From NCBI GenBank assembly GCA_937873665.1, contig CALMYW010000202.1, positions 26,473-90,472 on the forward strand: a stretch of 64,000 nucleotides of DNA, in the 5' to 3' direction. This DNA is from an uncultured Sphingorhabdus sp. GTDB lineage: Bacteria; Pseudomonadota; Alphaproteobacteria; Sphingomonadales; Sphingomonadaceae. A program made the position numbers and the translations under genes. Shown here piece after piece: positions 8,498-17,599 of the stretch (position 1 is its first letter; the number at the start of each line of letters is the position of its first letter). The notes beneath the pieces were generated by a model, which worked only from the letters and a program-made list of their open reading frames with translations, was not told the origin of the DNA and searched no databases.

Positions 8498-10072
8498 ATG
8501 ACGACTGCACCATGGGCCAAACGCCGCACCTTTGCGATCATCTCGCACCCTGACGCGGGTAAGACCACGCTGACCGAGAAACTGCTGCTGCAAGGCGGCG
8601 CTATCCACCTGGCTGGCGAGGTCAAGGCGCGCGGGGCTGCCCGTCGTGCGCGTTCGGACTGGATGAAGATCGAACAGCAGCGCGGTATTTCTGTTACATC
8701 GTCGGTGATGACGTTCGAGAAAGACGGCATCGTCTTCAATCTGCTCGATACGCCGGGGCACGAAGACTTCTCCGAAGATACCTACCGGACACTGACCGCG
8801 GTCGATTCCGCGATCATGGTGATCGATGCCGCCAAGGGGATCGAGCCACAGACGCTCAAACTGTTCGAGGTTTGCCGCTTGCGCAGCGTGCCGATTATCA
8901 CCTTTGTCAACAAGGTCGACCGCGAGGGCCGCCCCTGCTTCGAAATCCTTGACGAGGTTGCCGACAAACTCGCGCTCGATGTCTGCCCGATGAGCTGGCC
9001 GGTCGGTATGGGTGGAGAGTTTGAAGGCATTTTCGATTTCGCCAGCGGCAGGCTCACCCAGCCCAGCGGCGACAGCAAGGCCTATGAGGGCAAATCGAGC
9101 CAGCACAGCGGCATCGACGATCCATCGCTCGCGGAGAAATTGTCGGCCCAAGGCCTTGCTAAATTCCGCGAGGAGGCCGAACTGGCGCAGGCGGGCTATG
9201 CGTCATTCGATCTGGAGGCCTATCGCCATGGCGATCTGACCCCGGTCTATTTCGGCTCGGCGCTGAAAGAATTCGGGATTGAGGAAATGATCGCCGCCAT
9301 CGCCCAATTCGCGCCGCCGCCGCGCCCGCAGCCGAGCGAAGCGGGCACGATCACGCCGGATAACAATGAAGTCACCGGCTTCATCTTCAAGGTGCAGGCC
9401 AATATGGACCCACAGCACCGCGACCGCATCGCCTTCATGCGGCTGTGTTCGGGCACTTTCAAACGCGGCATGAAGCTGACGCCGTCGGGGCTTGGCAAAC
9501 CGGTTGCAATCCATTCGCCAATCCTGTTCTTTGCGCAAGACCGCGAGATTGCCGACACCGCCGAGCCCGGCGACATCATCGGTATTCCCAACCATGGTAC
9601 GCTGCGCGTCGGTGATACGCTGAGCGAGAAAAATGGCGTGCGCTTCACTGGCCTGCCCAATTTCGCGCCGGAAATCCTCCGCCGCGTCGTGCTGCGCGAC
9701 CCGACCAAGACCAAACAGTTGCGTAAGGCGCTCGACGATCTTTCGGAAGAAGGCGTCATACAGGTTTTCTATCCGGAGATCGGTTCGAACTGGGTGGTCG
9801 GCGTGGTCGGCCAGCTCCAGCTTGACGTTCTGATTTCACGTCTGGAGGCAGAGTATAAGGTCGACGCCTTCCTCGAACCCGCGCCGTACGACACCGCCCG
9901 CTGGTTGAACGGCAGCGATGCCGCGCTCAAGGCCTTTGCCCAATTCAACGCTGGCAATATGGCCAAGGATCGCGATGGCAACCCGGTCTTCATGGCCCGC
10001 TCGTCATGGGATGTCGGTTATCAGCAGGAAAAGCATCCCGATCTGGTTTTCAGTGCAACCAAGGAGCGGTAA
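8498..10072 (+). CDS. prfC: Peptide chain release factor 3 (RF3 GTPase)
   Basis: The 524-residue product is RF3, the translational GTPase that recycles RF1/RF2 from the ribosome. Visible G motifs are G1 SHPDAGKTTLTEK, the G2 segment GISVTSSV, G3 DTPGHEDFSEDTYRTL and G4 FVNKVDREGR, followed by the domain II/III pattern and ATKER at the C-terminus. The length matches the family (about 525-530). The start is ATG 8498; the frame stays open far upstream (to 8105), but that part is antisense to the siderophore receptor and is rejected. The gene is convergent with the molybdopterin oxidoreductase across a REP-like palindrome. Confidence 0.95.
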   Translation: MTTAPWAKRRTFAIISHPDAGKTTLTEKLLLQGGAIHLAGEVKARGAARRARSDWMKIEQQRGISVTSSVMTFEKDGIVFNLLDTPGHEDFSEDTYRTLTAVDSAIMVIDAAKGIEPQTLKLFEVCRLRSVPIITFVNKVDREGRPCFEILDEVADKLALDVCPMSWPVGMGGEFEGIFDFASGRLTQPSGDSKAYEGKSSQHSGIDDPSLAEKLSAQGLAKFREEAELAQAGYASFDLEAYRHGDLTPVYFGSALKEFGIEEMIAAIAQFAPPPRPQPSEAGTITPDNNEVTGFIFKVQANMDPQHRDRIAFMRLCSGTFKRGMKLTPSGLGKPVAIHSPILFFAQDREIADTAEPGDIIGIPNHGTLRVGDTLSEKNGVRFTGLPNFAPEILRRVVLRDPTKTKQLRKALDDLSEEGVIQVFYPEIGSNWVVGVVGQLQLDVLISRLEAEYKVDAFLEPAPYDTARWLNGSDAALKAFAQFNAGNMAKDRDGNPVFMARSSWDVGYQQEKHPDLVFSATKER

Positions 10073-10085
10073 CGAAAAACACCGC

Positions 10086-10166
10086 AGCGCTGAGCCTGTC
10101 GAAGCACGTCCCTAGGTTTCAAATTCCGTTTCTGACTGAGAGCCGCCCTTCGACAGGCTCAGGGCT
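10086..10166. repeat. REP-like extragenic palindrome, family 2
   Basis: AGCGCTGAGCCTGTCGAAG (10086-10104) is the inverted copy, at 18 of 19 positions, of CTTCGACAGGCTCAGGGCT (10148-10166). It occupies the gap between the converging prfC and molybdopterin oxidoreductase genes. The core CTTCGACAGGCTCAG is a dispersed repeat I recognise from sphingomonad intergenic regions. It could work as a bidirectional terminator. Confidence 0.8.
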
Positions 10167-10183
10167 ACGGTTGGTTGGACAAA

Positions 10184-12247
10184 CTAAGCCGCAGGCCTGA
10201 CCTCCACCGGCACGCCGGAAAAGGCGGCATTGCCTGACAAGGGATCGAGCGCATCTTCCTCGGTCAGGTCGTTGATGCTGGCCCCGGCATGCGCTTGTGC
10301 CACCGCCATCGAAACGCCTGGCAGATTATGCCCCCAGCCATGCGGGATCGAAACCGTGCCGGGCATCATGTCGTCGGTAACCTCAACCGGCAGTTTAATC
10401 GCACCGCTTTTGGACGAGATTTCCGCCAACGACCCATCGCCAAGATTGCGCGCGCGGGCATCGTCGGGGTGGATCATCAGTGTGCATCGCTCGGGTCCCT
10501 TCACAAGGCGTGGGCTATTGTGCAGCCAGCTGTTGTTAGACCGCACATGCCGCCGCCCGATCAGCCGCAACCGGTCATCATTGGCGTGCGCCAGTGTCCC
10601 GTGCAGGCGTTCGAGATCAGCAATCAGATTGGCAGGGGCGCAATCAATGCGCTTGGTCGGGGTGCGCAGCCTTTCCGGGAAACGTCCGGCCTGTAACGGC
10701 CCGAAGTCCTTGCCGCTCGGCTCGGCTTCCACTTCCGCCAGCGACACGCCATAGGGCCCTGCCTTGAGCAGATTGTCCAGCAATTCACGCGGCGTGGCCC
10801 GTTCAATGGGCACGCCCGAAATCGCTTCGGCCAGCTTGCGGATGATCTGCCAGTCGTGCAGCGACCCTTCCTCGGCCTCGAACAATGGTTTGGAGAATTT
10901 GCCAAAGTTCCGGATCGCGATCGGAAGAAGGAACAGTCCATAATGCTCACGCTCGAGCGGCCCTACCGGTGGCAGGATGTAATGCGCGCGGCGGCTGGTG
11001 GCGTTGCGGTACATATCAATCGAGACCATCAGCTCGAGGCCCTCGAGCGCCGCATCGAGCCGTCGGCCATTGGGCGTCGACAGCACCGGGTTGCCTGCAA
11101 CGGCAAACAGCGCTTTGATCTGACCCTCGCCCGGCGTTTCGATTTCCTCTGCCAGCGCGGCGGCGGGAAATTCCCCCATCACCAGCGGGTGGCCCGACAC
11201 GCGCGAATGGCGTCGCCCGATCGAGCCCGGCCCTGCCATCGCAACGGTATCGACCAAAGGCGTCGGGAAGAGCAGCCCGCCCTCGCGGTCCAACTGGCCC
11301 GAGGCGATGTTTATGAGCGCGATCAACCAGGCGTTCAATGTGCCAAAGCTCTGCGTCGCGGCACCGATGCGCCCATAAAGCGCCGCTGGCCCCTTCACCA
11401 TGCGATCCGCCAACCACTCGATGTCACCAAGAGCCACCCCGGTCTGCGCCGCACAAGTGGCGCTATCAAAGCCCGATAGCGCATCGGCCACCGCATCCAG
11501 ATTGTCGACATAATCGGGCAGGGCGGGCCGCTCCGGATGCGCGAGCACAGCTTGCAGCAGGGCGACCAGCAGCAACCCGTCAGTGGCCGGCCGGATGAAC
11601 AGATGCCGGTCGGCAATCTTCGCGGTCTCTGTGCGCCGCGGATCGATGACGAACAACTGCCCGCCGCGCTTCTGCAGCGCCTTCGCCCGGTTGCGGAAAT
11701 CGGGAACGGTCCACACGCTGCCGTTCGATGCCATCGGATTGCCGCCCAATATGATCATCGTTTCGGTGCGGTCGATATCAGGCACGCCCCACAAACCTGA
11801 ATGCCCGAACAGGGCAAGATTCGCGACCATATGCGGCATCTGGTCAACGGTGCTTGCCGAATAGATAGTCTTCAGCCCCAGCGCTTTTTTGAGCTCACCC
11901 GAAACCAGCGAATTGGCATAACTGTGCGCATTGGGGTTGCCGATATACATCGCCGCACCGCTGGCATCGCGCGCCAATATTGCGCGGGTACGCTCACCGA
12001 TTTCGGCAAGGGCCCGATCCCAGCTGATTTCCTCCCAAGCTTCGCCATTGCGCTTCAGCGGGTTGCGCAAGCGATCAGGGTCATTCTGCAAATCTGCAAG
12101 CGCCGTTGCCTTGGGGCAGATATGCCCGCGCGACAGTGCGTTATCGGGATCGCCCTTGATCGAGATTATGTCGCGCCCTTCGGCGGTGACGATGATCCCG
12201 CAATTGGCTTCGCAAATGCTGCAGGTGCGGTGGTGTGTGGTGGGCAT
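10184..12247 (-). CDS. Molybdopterin-dependent oxidoreductase (formate dehydrogenase / BisC-like superfamily)
   Basis: The product, about 687 residues, is a molybdenum/tungsten bis-MGD oxidoreductase. The N-terminal CSICEANCGIIV ... HICPKA supplies four Cys for a 4Fe-4S cluster. The core pterin-binding domain follows, then a C-terminal molydopterin dinucleotide-binding domain (about 565-680, with IPHGWGHNLPG). No Tat signal is seen, so it is likely cytoplasmic. The start at 12247 has GGAGAGAG upstream; ATG 12298 lacks support. There is no adjacent electron-transfer subunit or fdhD, so the partner and substrate are unknown. It depends on the Mo cofactor, for which moaA and a MoaB/MogA-type gene are present at 56-57.6 kb. 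The catalytic ligand residue cannot be called from sequence alone. Confidence 0.8.
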   Translation of the reverse strand: MPTTHHRTCSICEANCGIIVTAEGRDIISIKGDPDNALSRGHICPKATALADLQNDPDRLRNPLKRNGEAWEEISWDRALAEIGERTRAILARDASGAAMYIGNPNAHSYANSLVSGELKKALGLKTIYSASTVDQMPHMVANLALFGHSGLWGVPDIDRTETMIILGGNPMASNGSVWTVPDFRNRAKALQKRGGQLFVIDPRRTETAKIADRHLFIRPATDGLLLVALLQAVLAHPERPALPDYVDNLDAVADALSGFDSATCAAQTGVALGDIEWLADRMVKGPAALYGRIGAATQSFGTLNAWLIALINIASGQLDREGGLLFPTPLVDTVAMAGPGSIGRRHSRVSGHPLVMGEFPAAALAEEIETPGEGQIKALFAVAGNPVLSTPNGRRLDAALEGLELMVSIDMYRNATSRRAHYILPPVGPLEREHYGLFLLPIAIRNFGKFSKPLFEAEEGSLHDWQIIRKLAEAISGVPIERATPRELLDNLLKAGPYGVSLAEVEAEPSGKDFGPLQAGRFPERLRTPTKRIDCAPANLIADLERLHGTLAHANDDRLRLIGRRHVRSNNSWLHNSPRLVKGPERCTLMIHPDDARARNLGDGSLAEISSKSGAIKLPVEVTDDMMPGTVSIPHGWGHNLPGVSMAVAQAHAGASINDLTEEDALDPLSGNAAFSGVPVEVRPAA

Positions 12248-12360
12248 GATCGACTCTCTCCTCAATGGGCAGGCTATCCGGTTTGATGGGGGATGCAAGG
12301 GTTTGGCGGCTTGACGATCCGCTTAGCTTGCCGCACTCCGGTCGAAAGACCAACATTCCC

Positions 12361-12449
12361 TTCCCGCGCGCGGGAGGGGTTAGGGGAGGGCCTGAGAAGG
12401 AGCGCCGAATTCTGGCCCTCCCCCGGCCCCTCCCGCAGGCGGGAGGGGA
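12361..12449. repeat. REP-like extragenic palindrome, family 3
   Basis: Left arm 12361-12392 and right arm 12414-12449 are near-perfect inverted copies built on GCGGGAGGGG...GGGGAGGGCC. The right arm ends 8 bases before the glpK start, and its GGGAGGGGAG may double as the ribosome-binding site. The element could therefore influence glpK translation through hairpin formation. Confidence 0.78.
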
Positions 12450-12456
12450 GAAGAAA

Positions 12457-13926
12457 ATGACTGATCATATCCTCGTCATCGACGAAGGGACCACGTCGAC
12501 GCGCGCGATGCTGTTTGCCAAGGATGGCACATGTCTGGGCAGCGCGCAGCGCCCGTTGACGCAGCATTACCCTGCCCCCGGACTGGTCGAGCACGACGCC
12601 GCCGAAATATGGGGCCTCACGCTCGAATGCGCGCGCGAGATGGTGGCGCAAGCGGGCGGGGCGCATGCCATTGCCGGTATCGGTATTACCAACCAGCGCG
12701 AGACGGTGGTTTTTTGGGATCGTCGCACAGGGGAACCACTGTCGCGCGCGATTGTCTGGCAGGACCGGCGCACGGCGGAGATGTGCGAGGCGCTGAAGGC
12801 CGCAGGCCATGAAGCTGATGTGCAGGCGAAGACGGGGCTGTTGCTCGACCCCTATTTCTCAGGATCGAAAATCGGTTGGGCGCTCAAAAACTGGCCGCAG
12901 CTAAAAGCGGCAGGGGAGCATCTCGCGGTCGGCACCATTGAAAGCTATCTTGTCTATCGCCTGACGGGCGGCAAGGTGCATGTGTCGGACGCCAGCAATG
13001 CCAGCCGCACCGCGTTGATGGCAATCGGCAGCGGCGATTGGGATGATGGCCTCCTTAGCCTGTTCGGTGTTCCGCGTTCCATCCTGCCCGAAATCTGCGA
13101 CAGCGCGGGCCAATTGGGCATGACCGATACCAGCCTGTTCGGCGCACCCATTGCGATCACCGGAATGGCGGGGGACCAGCAGGCGGCGCTGATCGGGCAA
13201 AGCTGCCTTGAGCCCGGCCAGACCAAGGCGACCTTTGGCACCGGTGCCTTCGTGCTGACCCAGACGGGGCGGAGCCTGCCCAAATCGACCAATAGGTTGC
13301 TCGCGACCATTGCATGGCAGCTTGGTGGGGAGCGGCATTATGCCCTCGAAGGGTCGGTCTTTGTCGCCGGCAGCCTGATCCAGTGGCTGCGTGATGATCT
13401 CGGCCTGATCGATGCCTCACCCGATACCGAGCCGCTGGCGCGCAGTGTCGAGGATAATGGCGGCGTCTATCTTGTCCCCGCACTGTCGGGCCTCGGCGCG
13501 CCGCACTGGCAACCGCATGCACGTGCCGCGATCCACGGCCTGACCTTTGCAGCAAAAAAAGCGCATGTCGCGCGCGCCGCACTGGAGGCTATGGCGCACC
13601 AGACCCACGATCTCAAAACCGCCTTCGCCGCCGACGGGGCCGACTGGGCCGAACTGCGTGTCGATGGTGGCATGGTTTCAAACGGCTGGATGGTGCAGGA
13701 TCTCGCGGACATTTTGGCGGTCGAGGTCGAACGCCCCGATTTCGTTGAGACCACCGCATTGGGCGCGGCGATGCTGGCAGGTGTCGGGGCAGGGCTTTAC
13801 GGTTCGCTTGCGGAGGCATCGGTGATGCGCGGCAAGGTTGGCCGGTTCAGCCCTGCAATGGATGGCGTTGCGCGGCAGGCGCGGCTAACAGGGTGGAAGG
13901 ATGCGCTGGGGCGGGTTCTCGCCTAA
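12457..13926 (+). CDS. glpK: Glycerol kinase
   Basis: The 489-residue product phosphorylates glycerol to sn-glycerol 3-phosphate with ATP in the cytoplasm. Evidence is the FGGY-kinase N-terminus MTDHILVIDEGTTSTRA, GITNQRET, AIVWQDRRT, the catalytic region GMAGDQQAALIGQ, and the C-terminal LRVDGGMVSNGW. The length matches the family. ATG 12457 is chosen over upstream in-frame codons because the homologous protein begins there and GGGAGGGGAG precedes it. No facilitator or glpD gene is adjacent. The stop interlocks with the convergent rpoN stop (CTAA at 13923-13926). Confidence 0.95.
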   Translation: MTDHILVIDEGTTSTRAMLFAKDGTCLGSAQRPLTQHYPAPGLVEHDAAEIWGLTLECAREMVAQAGGAHAIAGIGITNQRETVVFWDRRTGEPLSRAIVWQDRRTAEMCEALKAAGHEADVQAKTGLLLDPYFSGSKIGWALKNWPQLKAAGEHLAVGTIESYLVYRLTGGKVHVSDASNASRTALMAIGSGDWDDGLLSLFGVPRSILPEICDSAGQLGMTDTSLFGAPIAITGMAGDQQAALIGQSCLEPGQTKATFGTGAFVLTQTGRSLPKSTNRLLATIAWQLGGERHYALEGSVFVAGSLIQWLRDDLGLIDASPDTEPLARSVEDNGGVYLVPALSGLGAPHWQPHARAAIHGLTFAAKKAHVARAALEAMAHQTHDLKTAFAADGADWAELRVDGGMVSNGWMVQDLADILAVEVERPDFVETTALGAAMLAGVGAGLYGSLAEASVMRGKVGRFSPAMDGVARQARLTGWKDALGRVLA

Positions 13927-15422
13927 CGCCCCATCTTCTTCGCGCGACGCCGCTGCACGCTCGAACCAATCCCCATCGCCTCGCGATATTTGGCGACGGT
14001 GCGGCGGGCTATGTCGAAGCCTTTTCCCTTGAGCATGTCGACCAGCGTGTCGTCGGAAAGGATATCGTTGGGGGCCTCTGCATCGATCAGTGTCTTGATC
14101 GCGGCCTTTACCGCCTCTGCCGATGCACCATCGCCATCGGCCGAACCGACACCGCTTGAGAAGAAATATTTGAGGTCGAACAGACCTCTGCTGCAATGCA
14201 GATATTTGTTGCTGGTGACACGGCTGACGGTCGATTCGTGCATGTCGATCGCTTCCGCGACCTGCCGCAAGGTCAGTGGCTTCAACCGCGAGACACCTTC
14301 GCGGAAAAACCCTTCCTGCTGCTTCACAATTTCCTGCGCGACCTTCATGATCGTGCGCTGGCGTTGGTCCATCGCCTTGATCAGCCAGTTGGCGTCGGCC
14401 AGCGCCTCGTTGAGCCAGTTGTTCGCCGCCTTGTTGCTGCCTCCGCCGCCCATTTCGGAATAATAGCTGCGGTTGACCAGCAGCCGCGGCAGGTTGGCAC
14501 TGTTAAGCTCGATCGCCCAGCCTTTGCGTTGCGCGGTCACGAAAATGTCGGGCGTTACAGCCATCGCCGCATCGTCGCTGTCAAAGCGCAGGCCGGGCTT
14601 GGGATCATAGCTGCGCAGTTCGATCAGCATGTCGCGCAGATCCTCATCGTCGACACGGCACAGCCGCTTGAGCTGATCGAAACTACCGCGCGCGACCAGA
14701 TCGAGATTGTCGATCAGCCGCGCCATGCAGGGGTCGTAACGATCTGCCTCTTTTGCCTGCAGTGCAATGCATTCGGCGAGGTCGCGCGCCCCGACGCCGG
14801 TCGGATCGAAAGTCTGCAACAGCGCCAGCGCTTCCTCCATTTCCGCCAATGGCACACCCAGTCGATAGGCGATGCCCATGAGGTCCGCGCCTAGCCAGCC
14901 TGAAGGCTCGATATGTTCGATCAACTGTTCGAGCAGTAGCAATTGCCTGCCAGAGGCCGAGGAGCCCGCTTGCTGCATCAGATGTTCGCGCAATGAGATG
15001 TCGGGAGCCGCAAAGGCATCGAAATCCGGACCTTCGCCAAAGTCCGATCCGCGCCCCTCGATGCCGTTCATTCCCAGCATCCCATCGGCCCCTGCACCGC
15101 CACCCTCACCGGGTTCGAATGTCTCGTTCGAAAAATCGGTGTCGAGCGCTTCACCCCCGGTGCCGAAATCACCGTCGTTCATCAACTGGTCGCTGCCGAG
15201 ATTTTCGGTTGAAGGGGGTGTTTCTGCGATGTCTGGCGCATCCGCTTCGCCAGCATTATCGCCCGATGCCATTTCGAGAAGCGGATTGCGCTCAAGCTCT
15301 TCAGCGATGAAGCTTTCGATTTCGAGCGATGACAGCGCAAGCAGTTTGATCGCCTGCTGCAGCTGCGGCGTCATCACCAGCGACTGGGTCTGCCGAAGAT
15401 CAAGGCGGGGGGCTAAGGCCAT
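13923..15422 (-). CDS. rpoN: RNA polymerase sigma-54 factor
   Basis: The 499-residue product is sigma-54. Region I is the Gln/Leu-rich N-terminus MALAPRLDLRQTQSLVMTPQ, followed by an acidic Gly-rich region II (about 55-140). The core-binding region contains LREHLMQQ, and a helix-turn-helix region contains LRQVAEAIDMHESTVSRVTSNKY. The C-terminal RpoN box reads RRTVAKYREAMGI, one substitution from the classical ARRTVAKYRE. It follows lptB by 50 bp in a same-strand cluster (rnd, lptC, lptA, lptB, rpoN) conserved in alphaproteobacteria. It directs transcription from -24/-12 promoters with enhancer-binding activators. Confidence 0.96.
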   Translation of the reverse strand: MALAPRLDLRQTQSLVMTPQLQQAIKLLALSSLEIESFIAEELERNPLLEMASGDNAGEADAPDIAETPPSTENLGSDQLMNDGDFGTGGEALDTDFSNETFEPGEGGGAGADGMLGMNGIEGRGSDFGEGPDFDAFAAPDISLREHLMQQAGSSASGRQLLLLEQLIEHIEPSGWLGADLMGIAYRLGVPLAEMEEALALLQTFDPTGVGARDLAECIALQAKEADRYDPCMARLIDNLDLVARGSFDQLKRLCRVDDEDLRDMLIELRSYDPKPGLRFDSDDAAMAVTPDIFVTAQRKGWAIELNSANLPRLLVNRSYYSEMGGGGSNKAANNWLNEALADANWLIKAMDQRQRTIMKVAQEIVKQQEGFFREGVSRLKPLTLRQVAEAIDMHESTVSRVTSNKYLHCSRGLFDLKYFFSSGVGSADGDGASAEAVKAAIKTLIDAEAPNDILSDDTLVDMLKGKGFDIARRTVAKYREAMGIGSSVQRRRAKKMGR

Positions 15423-15472
15423 TTCCGGGTCAGCCGATAAGGGATGCAGTCACGCGCGCCACCAGTGCTAAC

Positions 15473-16273
15473 TCACATCTCAAACCCTTCGCCAAGGTAA
15501 AGCCTGCGCACATTGGCATCCTTGACCAGATCCTCGGGCGATCCGGCGAACAGCACCTGCCCGCCGTAGATGATGCAGGCACGGTCGACGATGTCGAGCG
15601 TTTCACGGACATTATGGTCGGTTATCAACACGCCGATGCCGCGCTTTTTCAGGTCTTTTACCAGATCGCGAATGTCATTGATCGAGATCGGGTCGATCCC
15701 GGCAAAAGGTTCATCGAGCAGGATTATTGACGGGTTCGCCGCCAATGCACGGGCAATCTCGCAGCGCCGCCGTTCGCCACCCGACAGCGCCATTGCAGAG
15801 GCCGCGCGCAGCCGCGTGAGGCCGAATTCGTCGAGCAGCTGTTCAAGCCGCGCTTCGCGCGCGCTCTTGTCGGGCTCGGCGAGTTCCAGCACCGCCATGA
15901 TATTCTGTTCGACCGAAAGCCCGCGAAAGATTGAGGTTTCTTGTGGCAGATAGCCCAAACCCAAAATCGCGCGGCGATACATGGGTAGGCGGGTGATATC
16001 CTCACCGTTGAGCATGATGCGGCCCGAGTCCGGTTTCACCAGCCCCATTACCGAGTAGAAACAGGTAGTCTTTCCTGCACCATTGGGGCCCAGCAGGCCG
16101 ACGACTTCACCCTTCGCCACCGAGAGCGAAACATCGGTCAGCACTGCGCGCTTGTCATAGCTTTTGGCGATCGACACTACGGCCAGACCCGTCGAAAGAC
16201 CTTCTTCGGTCAAAGCGCTTGCCGGCGTTTCGTGCCGGTGCATATCATCGCCCATGGTCTGTTCGAGGCTCAT
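15473..16273 (-). CDS. lptB: LPS export ABC transporter ATP-binding protein
   Basis: The 266-residue product is LptB, the cytoplasmic ATPase that powers the LptBFGC complex moving lipopolysaccharide to the outer membrane. Walker A GPNGAGKTTC, the Q-loop region YLPQETSIF, the signature LSGGERRR and Walker B IILLDEPFAGIDP are all present, followed by the H-loop TDHNVRE. It has an N-terminal extension of about 30 residues before the conserved core (GLAVVSIAKSYDKR), so an internal start such as M11 is possible. It lies directly downstream of lptA in the LPS-transport cluster; lptF and lptG are elsewhere. Confidence 0.95.
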   Translation of the reverse strand: MSLEQTMGDDMHRHETPASALTEEGLSTGLAVVSIAKSYDKRAVLTDVSLSVAKGEVVGLLGPNGAGKTTCFYSVMGLVKPDSGRIMLNGEDITRLPMYRRAILGLGYLPQETSIFRGLSVEQNIMAVLELAEPDKSAREARLEQLLDEFGLTRLRAASAMALSGGERRRCEIARALAANPSIILLDEPFAGIDPISINDIRDLVKDLKKRGIGVLITDHNVRETLDIVDRACIIYGGQVLFAGSPEDLVKDANVRRLYLGEGFEM

Positions 16274-16395
16274 CCCGTATTCGTCCTTTTATCTTCGAAC
16301 AGTGCTTATACCGCAAAAAGCATCAAGAAAAGCGCACAATGCCCGCAATTGGCAGGATTTGTGCATGGCGCTTTGCCGGATTGATCCGGAACGGT

Positions 16396-16917
16396 TCAAT
16401 TTTTGCGTTGCGGGACCGTGAATGTGCCGGTGACGCGGCCTTTGCTGCTTGTGGAAGATGCGCCGCCGGTGATGGTCGAACGACCAGCATTCAAATCGAT
16501 CACAATACGCCCGCCGCTCAAACGGTTTGCACCTTGAGTCAGGCGGACATTGCCTATCAATGTGATAAGGTTGGATCCCAGATCATATATGGCGGCATCA
16601 CTGGTAGCGCGCAAATCATCCTTGGTGATTGTTACCCCGCCCACGGCGTCGAGCCTGTTCACATCAATCCCGCCATTGCTGGTATAAGCCGCTGTCACGC
16701 GGGAGGCTCGCATCGTCAGACCAGCCTGGGTGGCGGTGACGCCACCTGTCAGGATCACGCGATCAGCCCTGTCCTGCAACTCAATCGCGCCTGCATCAAA
16801 ATCGACCGGTGCGTTGCTGTTGTGGTTTCGGATGACCTGTGCGGGCGCCGCGACCGATAACAGGGCCGCAGTTCCCAATGCGCTGGCCAGCAAGATCGGC
16901 AGGAAAGTTTTTGACAT
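16396..16917 (-). CDS. lptA: LPS transport periplasmic protein LptA (OstA-like)
   Basis: The 173-residue product has a signal peptide (MSKTFLPILLASALGTAALL to APAQ) and an OstA/LptA beta-jellyroll domain with repeated strands such as AGAIELQDRADRVILTGGV and IYDLGSNLITLIGNVRLTQG. LptA bridges the periplasm between LptC and LptD. The start at 16917 is chosen because it begins the signal peptide, with TAGGGCGA upstream; it lies 7 bp after the lptC stop, which implies translational coupling. The upstream extension to 17016 overlaps lptC and is rejected. Confidence 0.9.
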   Translation of the reverse strand: MSKTFLPILLASALGTAALLSVAAPAQVIRNHNSNAPVDFDAGAIELQDRADRVILTGGVTATQAGLTMRASRVTAAYTSNGGIDVNRLDAVGGVTITKDDLRATSDAAIYDLGSNLITLIGNVRLTQGANRLSGGRIVIDLNAGRSTITGGASSTSSKGRVTGTFTVPQRKN

Positions 16918-16924
16918 GGTCGCC

Positions 16925-17563
16925 CTATCTAATCGCATTCTGGTTGATGCGCAAATGCGCGCCGCCTTCAAGCCGTACAATACGCGCATCAACATCGGCC
17001 CGTAACTTGCCTGCACTGAAAGTGCCGACCTTCATCGCGCCATTGACTGGCCCGAAGCTCTCAATCTGCCGGGTCTTCATCGCGAATTCGACATTGTTTG
17101 CGGTAACACTGAATCCGTCTCCACTGGTGTAGGACAGCGGCCCTTCAACGCGAACTTTTTCGGTTTCGAGATTATAATAGCCCTGACCTGCAACCAGTTG
17201 CGCGGGGCCGCCTGCCATCAGGATTTGCCCCGACAAGTCGGTCAGCCGGATGATCGGTTCCGCTGAGCTTTTCTGCACTGCACTGCCGCCGCGAAGCGTG
17301 AAGGGGCGCCCTTGGCTGTCTTCGCCGCGATACATGGCGTTGGTCAGCCGCAAGCGCTCTTTGGCCATATTAACCTCGTCCTTTGCCAGTACGAAGCTCA
17401 TTTCCTGCGTATTCGAAAATGGGCTGACCACCAACATTGCAACCAACACGCCGATGATGCTGGGCAATGCAACGCGAAGAATCCGCACCAGCCGGTCATG
17501 TCGACCGCCGGGAGCGGCAAAAAACTGCCGCAATGTGCGTTCTCGGTCTGCCTGCTCGGACAT
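16925..17563 (-). CDS. lptC: LPS export system protein LptC
   Basis: The 212-residue product is LptC, an inner-membrane-anchored periplasmic protein that hands LPS from LptBFG to LptA. One transmembrane helix (about residues 28-48, ILRVALPSIIGVLVAMLVV) is followed by a LptC/OstA-fold periplasmic domain (GYYNLETEKVRVEGPLSY, FSVTANNVEFAMKT). It lies between rnd (36-bp gap) and lptA (7-bp gap) in a single-direction cluster. The family identity rests on the fold pattern and on the context. Confidence 0.9.
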   Translation of the reverse strand: MSEQADRERTLRQFFAAPGGRHDRLVRILRVALPSIIGVLVAMLVVSPFSNTQEMSFVLAKDEVNMAKERLRLTNAMYRGEDSQGRPFTLRGGSAVQKSSAEPIIRLTDLSGQILMAGGPAQLVAGQGYYNLETEKVRVEGPLSYTSGDGFSVTANNVEFAMKTRQIESFGPVNGAMKVGTFSAGKLRADVDARIVRLEGGAHLRINQNAIR

Positions 17564-17599
17564 AGGCGGTTTTACAGTCTCCGGTCGATGAACAAGGTT

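Noticed and set aside
5844..12449. CRISPR-like repeats
   Set aside because: The repeats are single inverted palindromes of three different sequences, not direct repeats with regular spacers.
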